Positions 6,478 through 11,166 of a DNA stretch of 11,166 nucleotides are shown in pieces. The translations under genes and the position numbers were made by a program. The notes beneath the pieces were generated by a model. The model was not told the DNA's origin, did no database searches, and was given only the letters and a program-made list of their open reading frames with translations. The stretch spans positions 1 through 11,166 of the forward strand of contig CALZIH010000087.1 of the NCBI GenBank assembly GCA_945787305.1. Reading direction: 5' to 3'. The DNA is from an uncultured Desulfobulbaceae bacterium. GTDB taxonomy: Bacteria > Desulfobacterota > Desulfobulbia > Desulfobulbales > Desulfobulbaceae. Each line of letters starts with the position of its first letter. Position 1 is the first letter of the stretch.

Positions 6478-7080
6478 ATGAACCTTGTGCCAATGGTTGT
6501 CGAACAGAGCCCACGCGGTGAACGGGCGTTTGACATTTATTCACGCCTGCTCAAAGAGCGGATTATTTTTCTCGGTTCCCAGGTAACCGATGATGTGGCC
6601 AGTGTGATTATTGCCCAGTTGCTTTTCCTTGAGGCCGATGATCCGGACAAGGATATCACCTTTTATATCAACTCGCCTGGTGGATCGGTGACGGCAGGTT
6701 TGGCGATTTATGATACAATGCAGTATGTGCGTTGTGATGTCGCTACGCTCTGCATGGGCCAAGCCGCATCCATGGGCGCATTGCTGCTGGGGGCCGGAGC
6801 CAAGGGTAAACGATTTTCTTTGCCCAACTCCCGGATTATGATCCATCAGCCGATGGGAGGTTTCCAGGGGCAGGCTACGGACATAGATATCCATGCCAGG
6901 GAAATATTGCGAATGCGCAGTGACCTGAACAAGATTCTTTCCCGGCACACTGGAAAAACCATCAAGAAGGTCCAAAACGATACCGAACGCGACAACTTCA
7001 TGAGTGCTGAAGAGGCCTGTAAATATGGTATCATTGATAAGGTGTTGACGAGCCGCGAGGAAGTCGACCAGGAGAAATAA
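6478..7080 (+). CDS. clpP: ATP-dependent Clp protease, proteolytic subunit
   Basis: ClpP is the serine peptidase that forms a double heptameric barrel and degrades proteins fed by ClpX. All three catalytic residues are present: Ser98 in GQAASMG, His123 in MIHQPMGG and Asp172 in TERDNF. The handle-region and oxyanion motifs (NSPGGS, 65-70) are also present. I chose ATG 6478 over the in-frame GTG at 6466. The GTGGAG at 6466-6471 acts as Shine-Dalgarno 6 nt before the ATG, and the resulting N-terminus (MNLVPMVVEQ) begins essentially where mature E. coli ClpP does, so there is almost no propeptide. The 200-residue product has standard family length. Its stop is 2 nt from the clpX start, so the two subunits of the same machine are probably translationally coupled. 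Confidence 0.97.
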   Translation: MNLVPMVVEQSPRGERAFDIYSRLLKERIIFLGSQVTDDVASVIIAQLLFLEADDPDKDITFYINSPGGSVTAGLAIYDTMQYVRCDVATLCMGQAASMGALLLGAGAKGKRFSLPNSRIMIHQPMGGFQGQATDIDIHAREILRMRSDLNKILSRHTGKTIKKVQNDTERDNFMSAEEACKYGIIDKVLTSREEVDQEK

Positions 7081-7082
7081 TC

Positions 7083-8351
7083 ATGAGCGATGATTTTCAT
7101 GATGAGCAGTCAGTAACGTGTACCTGTTCCTTTTGTGGAAAAAACCAGGATGAAGTGAGTAAACTCGTTGCCGGCCCGAATGTATATATCTGTGACGAAT
7201 GCATAGATCTCTGCAACGAGATCGTTATGGACTCCATAGATGGTGGTGAAGAGAAAGGCGATGCTGCAACGGTGCTTAAACCTAAGCAAATTAATAAGCA
7301 CCTTGATGAGTACGTCATCGGTCAGGAGTATGCAAAACGCGTTCTGTCGGTGGCCGTCCATAATCATTATAAACGCATTGAATCGCAAAGCGAAGGGTTT
7401 GCTGATGAGGTTGAACTGCAGAAATCCAACATCATCCTCATTGGGCCGACGGGAAGCGGGAAAACGCTTATGGCGCAGACGCTTGCCCGTATCCTTAATG
7501 TTCCTTTCACCATTGCCGATGCGACGACTCTGACGGAAGCAGGGTATGTCGGTGATGACGTGGAAAATATCCTGGTCAATCTGCTCCAGGCCGCCGATTA
7601 CGATGTGGATAGAGCCGAACGTGGTATTATCTACATTGATGAGATTGATAAAATTGCCCGCAAATCGGACTCCGCATCCCTGACCCGTGATGTCTCCGGA
7701 GAAGGCGTACAGCAGGCTTTACTGAAAATAATCGAAGGGACCATGGCCTCCGTGCCTCCGAAGGGCGGACGGAAGCATCCGCAGCAGGAATTGGTACGGA
7801 TAGATACCTCCAACATTCTGTTTATTGTTGGCGGTGCCTTTGTCGGCTTAGACGGTGTCATTAAGCGAAGGACTGGTACCAAGGCTATCGGATTCGGCGC
7901 TAAAGTCGTTGGTGAGAGCAAGAAGACCTTTGGTGAGATTCTGGCGGGTATCCAACCCGAGGACCTACTGAAGTTCGGTCTTATTCCTGAGCTTGTTGGT
8001 CGTCTGCCTGTTATTGCCACCATGGAAGAACTGGTGGAGGAGGATTTGATTCGAATTCTCAAGGAACCGAAGAATGCGTTGACCAAGCAGTATCAAAAGC
8101 TGTTCGAGTTTGAAGGCATATCCCTACGTTTTACCGAGGGTGCTTTAAAGTCTATTGCCGAGAAAGCGCTTGAACGTAAATCAGGCGCCCGTGGTTTACG
8201 TTCGGTTATGGAGGAGGCAATGCTTGATGTGATGTATGAGTTGCCTTCTGACGAACATGCCACTGAATGCGTGATAAATGAACAGGTTATTCGCGAAGGC
8301 GAGTACCCGGTTATTCTGTACGCAAATAACGAAAATAAAAAGAGTGCTTAA
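7083..8351 (+). CDS. clpX: ATP-dependent Clp protease ATPase subunit ClpX
   Basis: ClpX is the hexameric AAA+ unfoldase that recognises degradation tags such as ssrA and threads substrates into ClpP. The 422 residues match the family. The N-terminal zinc-binding domain has ligands Cys15, Cys18, Cys37 and Cys40 (CSFC...CDEC), with an extra Cys13 and Cys44. Walker A GPTGSGKT is at 121-128, Walker B IIYIDEID at 182-189, pore loop GYVG at 154-157 and RKH at 230-232. The ClpP-docking IGF tripeptide is at 269-271, the arginine in LVGRLP at 307, and sensor-2 GAR at 368-370. All functional elements are therefore intact. An AGGAG within the last codons of clpP lies 8 nt before the ATG. Tandem TAA TAA stops end the gene, 6 nt before lon. 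Confidence 0.98.
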   Translation: MSDDFHDEQSVTCTCSFCGKNQDEVSKLVAGPNVYICDECIDLCNEIVMDSIDGGEEKGDAATVLKPKQINKHLDEYVIGQEYAKRVLSVAVHNHYKRIESQSEGFADEVELQKSNIILIGPTGSGKTLMAQTLARILNVPFTIADATTLTEAGYVGDDVENILVNLLQAADYDVDRAERGIIYIDEIDKIARKSDSASLTRDVSGEGVQQALLKIIEGTMASVPPKGGRKHPQQELVRIDTSNILFIVGGAFVGLDGVIKRRTGTKAIGFGAKVVGESKKTFGEILAGIQPEDLLKFGLIPELVGRLPVIATMEELVEEDLIRILKEPKNALTKQYQKLFEFEGISLRFTEGALKSIAEKALERKSGARGLRSVMEEAMLDVMYELPSDEHATECVINEQVIREGEYPVILYANNENKKSA

Positions 8352-8357
8352 TAAAAT

Positions 8358-10763
8358 ATGAGTGAATTTACCCCTGACGTCTACCCCTTGATGCCCTTAA
8401 GGGATATTGTATTATTCCCCGGCATGGTTGCACCTTTGGTCGTGGGACGCAAAAAATCCATTCAGGCGCTTGAAGAGGCCATGGAGAACCGTTCACTTGT
8501 TTTTCTTGTCACCCAGAAAGAATCGAATGTTGATGACCCCGCACCGGAACACCTGTACAGGGTAGGCACGCTTGCTTCAGTTATGCAGCTGCTGCGTCTG
8601 CCCGATGGTACCATTAAGGCACTGGTCGAGGGGAAACGACGTGCGGAAATGACAGAGGTCGTTGAAGGGGCGGATTTTTTTTCGGTCCGAGTCGATGAAT
8701 TGGCAGATCAGGACGGTGAGGGCGGTGAAGTTCAAGCCTATGTGCGAGAGTTAAAACGGGCCTTTGATCAATATGCGAAAATCAACAAGAAAATGCCAAA
8801 GGAGGTCTTGAAATCGGTTACTGCCGTTGAGGACCCATCGCGACTGGTTGATTTGATCTGTTCTCACCTGGTACTTAAAACCGATGAAAAACAGGCCATT
8901 CTGGAAAGAATTTCCGTGGTTGAACGCATTACTCGGGTCCTTGAGGTCATTTTTCGAGAAATCGAGTTGTCCGAGCTGGAAAAAAACATTAATGAAAAGG
9001 TGAAAAAGAAGATGGCCGCCACCCAGCGTAATTACTATCTGGGTGAAAAGATACGAGTTATTCAGGATGAAATAGGGCAGGGCGAAGGCGGTGATGAACT
9101 GGTTGAGTTGGAGCAGATTATCGAAAAGAAGAGTCTGCCCGAGGTGGTCAAGGAAAAGGTCACCAAGGAGTTAAAAAAACTCAGGCAGATGCCGCCCATG
9201 TCGGCAGAGACTACGGTGGTCAGAAATTATATAGATAGCATCGTCAGTTTGCCCTGGAGCAAAAAAACTGATTCTGAAATCGATATCGACAAAGCCCAGC
9301 AGGTGTTGGACGAGGATCATTACGGGTTGGAAAAACCCAAAGAACGAATCCTGGAGTATCTTGCCGTTCAGGCCCAGGTGCAAAAAATCCGTGGTCCTAT
9401 TATTTGCCTTGTCGGTCCTCCAGGTGTGGGCAAGACTTCTGTCTGTAAATCCATTGCCAGGGCCATGGGACGTAAATTTATCCGCCTTTCCCTTGGCGGA
9501 GTGCGCGATGAGGCTGAAATCAGAGGCCATCGTCGCACCTATATCGGAGCGATGCCCGGTAAGATAATCCACTCCATGCAGAAAGTCGAGGTGATCAATC
9601 CTGTCTTCTGTCTGGACGAAGTAGACAAGATGAGTGTGGATTTCCGAGGTGATCCCTCGGCAGCCCTGCTTGAGGTGCTTGATCCGGAACAGAACTATGC
9701 GTTCAATGATCATTACCTTGATCTGGATTACGATCTTTCCGAAGTGTTTTTTATTACCACTGCCAATACCTTGCACGGGATACCACTGCCGCTGCAGGAT
9801 CGGATGGAAATTATTCAGCTCAGCGGCTATACCGAAGAGGAAAAACAGAATATTGCCAGCGGCTTTCTCGTCCCTAAACAACTGGAAGCAAACGGCTTTG
9901 AACAGGACGATATACACGTTAGCGCAGGCGCTCTGCTTGAGATCATTCGCCGTTATACCAGGGAGGCCGGTGTCCGAAGTTTGGAGCGTACCATTGCCTC
10001 TGTGTGCAGGAAAGTAGCACGGGACAGGCTGAAAAGAAAAGAGAGTAAAAAACAGTACCGTATATCACAACAGTCCGTAGGCAAGTATCTTGGTGTTCCG
10101 AAATTTCGCTACGGCCTTGCTGAAGAGCATGACGAAATCGGCCTGACAACCGGTATGGCCTGGACCGAAGTCGGCGGTGAATTGCTGCAGATTGAGGCCT
10201 CCCTCATGCCCGGTACAGGCAAGCTGACGGTTACCGGTAAACTTGGTGACGTCATGCAGGAATCGGCGCAGGCAGCCTTGTCCTATGTCCGATCAAGGGC
10301 AATGCGACTTGGCCTTGAACCTGACTTTTATAAGTCGGTTGATATTCATCTCCATGTCCCTGAAGGTGCTATCCCCAAGGATGGTCCATCAGCCGGCATT
10401 ACCATGGCGACCAGTATCGTTTCAGCAATGCTGAAATTGCCTGTTGATCATCAACTGGCCATGACCGGAGAAATAACCCTGCGCGGTCGGGTACTCCCTA
10501 TCGGTGGCCTGACTGAAAAGCTGTTGGCCGCTCGTCGCGGCAATATAAACCGGGTATTGATTCCGCGGGAAAACGAACGTAATCTAAAGGACGTACCCCT
10601 TAAGATACGTAACAGCTTGACCATTGAGCTGGTGAATGATGTTGATGAAGTCTTGCAGAAGGCATTGATCGTTAAAGAAGGGGAGACCCTGTTTAAAGAC
10701 GTCTCGCTGGAGTCGATATATAGCGATTTCACCATTTCATCACATAATACTCCTGCCCACTGA
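8358..10763 (+). CDS. lon: ATP-dependent protease Lon
   Basis: Lon is a hexameric cytoplasmic AAA+ serine protease that removes damaged and short-lived regulatory proteins. The 801 residues are close to E. coli Lon (784). The N-terminal substrate-binding domain (about 8-205) begins VYPLMPLRDIVLFPGM. It is followed by a helical segment with the NYYLGEKIR motif. The AAA+ module has Walker A GPPGVGKT (353-360) and Walker B VFCLDEVD (416-423). The C-terminal peptidase domain has catalytic Ser678 in KDGPSAG and Lys721 in GGLTEK. The protein therefore looks fully active. The start is the first ATG after clpX and fits the conserved N-terminus. Its Shine-Dalgarno is weak (AAAGAG 13 nt away), so coupling to clpX translation may matter. 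Expression under heat shock is common for lon, but I found no convincing sigma-32 site. Confidence 0.98.
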   Translation: MSEFTPDVYPLMPLRDIVLFPGMVAPLVVGRKKSIQALEEAMENRSLVFLVTQKESNVDDPAPEHLYRVGTLASVMQLLRLPDGTIKALVEGKRRAEMTEVVEGADFFSVRVDELADQDGEGGEVQAYVRELKRAFDQYAKINKKMPKEVLKSVTAVEDPSRLVDLICSHLVLKTDEKQAILERISVVERITRVLEVIFREIELSELEKNINEKVKKKMAATQRNYYLGEKIRVIQDEIGQGEGGDELVELEQIIEKKSLPEVVKEKVTKELKKLRQMPPMSAETTVVRNYIDSIVSLPWSKKTDSEIDIDKAQQVLDEDHYGLEKPKERILEYLAVQAQVQKIRGPIICLVGPPGVGKTSVCKSIARAMGRKFIRLSLGGVRDEAEIRGHRRTYIGAMPGKIIHSMQKVEVINPVFCLDEVDKMSVDFRGDPSAALLEVLDPEQNYAFNDHYLDLDYDLSEVFFITTANTLHGIPLPLQDRMEIIQLSGYTEEEKQNIASGFLVPKQLEANGFEQDDIHVSAGALLEIIRRYTREAGVRSLERTIASVCRKVARDRLKRKESKKQYRISQQSVGKYLGVPKFRYGLAEEHDEIGLTTGMAWTEVGGELLQIEASLMPGTGKLTVTGKLGDVMQESAQAALSYVRSRAMRLGLEPDFYKSVDIHLHVPEGAIPKDGPSAGITMATSIVSAMLKLPVDHQLAMTGEITLRGRVLPIGGLTEKLLAARRGNINRVLIPRENERNLKDVPLKIRNSLTIELVNDVDEVLQKALIVKEGETLFKDVSLESIYSDFTISSHNTPAH

Positions 10764-10847
10764 CAGGTCGATGAGAGCTGTTTTTCAAGGTGAGAGGACC
10801 TTTGTAAAAAGATTGAAAGATCTTTGATCTTAAGCGCTCTTTTTTCC

Positions 10848-10876
10848 TTGACGGACAAGGGGTAAATTGGTAGAAA
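10848..10876 (+). promoter_or_regulatory. Candidate promoter of the tRNA-Val/tRNA-Asp unit
   Basis: TTGACG (10848-10853, 5 of 6) is separated by 17 nt from TAGAAA (10871-10876, 4 of 6). The predicted start lies about 8 nt before the first tRNA. A T6 run just upstream, preceded by imperfect pairing (AAGATC-TTT-GATCTT), may help end lon transcription, but that structure is weak. Confidence 0.55.
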
Positions 10877-10890
10877 CACCACATCCTTCA

Positions 10891-10966
10891 GGGCGGTTAG
10901 CTCAGCTGGGAGAGCATCGGCCTTACAAGCCGAGGGTCACAGGTTCGAGCCCTGTACCGCCCACCA
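10891..10966 (+). tRNA. tRNA-Val (anticodon UAC)
   Basis: The acceptor stem GGGCGGT/ACCGCCC is complete, with discriminator A and an encoded CCA. The D arm is GCTCAGCTGGGAGAGC. The anticodon stem TCGGC/GCCGA encloses CTTACAA, so the anticodon is TAC (10924-10926). The T arm is ACAGG-TTCGAGC-CCTGT. All arms pair well, giving a standard 76-nt tRNA. It is separated by 10 nt from the next tRNA, with which it is co-transcribed. Confidence 0.97.
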
Positions 10967-10976
10967 AGAAAATACT

Positions 10977-11053
10977 GGGGTCGTAGTTCAGTTGGTTAGA
11001 ATGCCGGCCTGTCACGCCGGAGGTCGCGAGTTCGAGTCTCGTCGGCCCCGCCA
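10977..11053 (+). tRNA. tRNA-Asp (anticodon GUC)
   Basis: The acceptor stem GGGGTCG/CGGCCCC pairs with one T-G wobble; discriminator G is typical of tRNA-Asp, and CCA is encoded (11051-11053). The anticodon stem CCGGC/GCCGG encloses CTGTCAC, so the anticodon is GTC (11011-11013). The T arm is GCGAG-TTCGAGT-CTCGT with one wobble. An intrinsic terminator begins 8 nt downstream. Confidence 0.97.
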
Positions 11054-11060
11054 GTATATC

Positions 11061-11096
11061 AGGGAGTTAGCGCTTGTCGCTAACTCCCTTTTTTTT
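11061..11096 (+). terminator. Strong intrinsic terminator of the tRNA-Val/Asp unit
   Basis: GGGAGTTAGCG (11062-11072) pairs perfectly over 11 bp with CGCTAACTCCC (11078-11088) around the loop CTTGT, followed by eight T. The remaining 70 bases to the window edge show short open frames on both strands that cannot be told apart, and no callable gene. Confidence 0.95.
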
Positions 11097-11166
11097 GTTT
11101 TGGTGGGACTGAATTTTTGCCTACTCTCTTTCCTCAAGTCTGTCGAGACACTTCGCAACCGGGTGA

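Noticed and set aside
7631..8086. Minus-strand open frame of 151 codons inside clpX
   Set aside because: It is a shadow of the conserved ClpX coding frame with low-complexity Ser/Pro-rich translation.
9171..9917. Minus-strand open frame of 248 codons
   Set aside because: It lies entirely within lon, whose plus-strand reading has all catalytic and ATPase motifs; the antisense product shows no domain pattern.
11054..11166. Possible integration site or mobile element at the 3' end of tRNA-Asp
   Set aside because: No repeat of the tRNA 3' end and no integrase are visible; the tRNA is followed directly by its terminator, and the window ends soon after.

Overview
The window looks like the chromosome of a Gram-negative deltaproteobacterium (Desulfobacterota). 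A Desulfobulbales-type sulfate or sulfur metaboliser is a reasonable guess, but that is inference. The grounds are an apparent selenocysteine-encoding TGA in a periplasmic DsbA-like protein, a lipoprotein next to a DUF4105-type envelope protein, and a tig-clpP-clpX-lon array in the order common in proteobacteria. Nothing here looks mobile: there is no transposase, integrase or CRISPR array.

Left part, minus strand (about 230-2065). A promoter-like site near 2129-2157 precedes a secreted thioredoxin-fold protein. Its redox motif is U-P-Y-C: the first active-site cysteine is replaced by an in-frame TGA at 1641-1643, with a hairpin immediately 3' of it that resembles a bacterial SECIS. The same gene has a net -1 frame change near 1871, so as given it is either frameshifted or mis-sequenced. 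A PhoH-family ATPase follows 7 nt downstream with a TTG start. At the extreme left edge only ambiguous short open frames remain.

Middle, plus strand (about 2227-4735). A perfect -35 box begins a divergent unit of two envelope genes. The first is a small Ser/Thr-rich lipoprotein resembling the DUF3015 family. The second is a 639-residue exported protein with a DUF4105 (Lnb N-terminal-like) Cys/His core and a beta-rich C-terminus ending in Phe.

Right part, plus strand. A tRNA-Leu(UAG) with its own promoter is followed by a strong unexplained hairpin and then a classic intrinsic terminator. Next come trigger factor, ClpP, ClpX and Lon, with gaps of 56, 2 and 6 nt. This is a protein quality-control module: trigger factor meets nascent chains at the ribosome, ClpXP unfolds and degrades tagged or specific substrates, and Lon removes misfolded and regulatory proteins. 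The window closes with a tRNA-Val(UAC)-tRNA-Asp(GUC) pair, which has its own promoter and ends in an 11-bp-stem terminator.

Most worth a second look: the UPYC selenoprotein with its frame change, the lipoprotein/DUF4105 pair, and the structured RNA segment between tRNA-Leu and tig.
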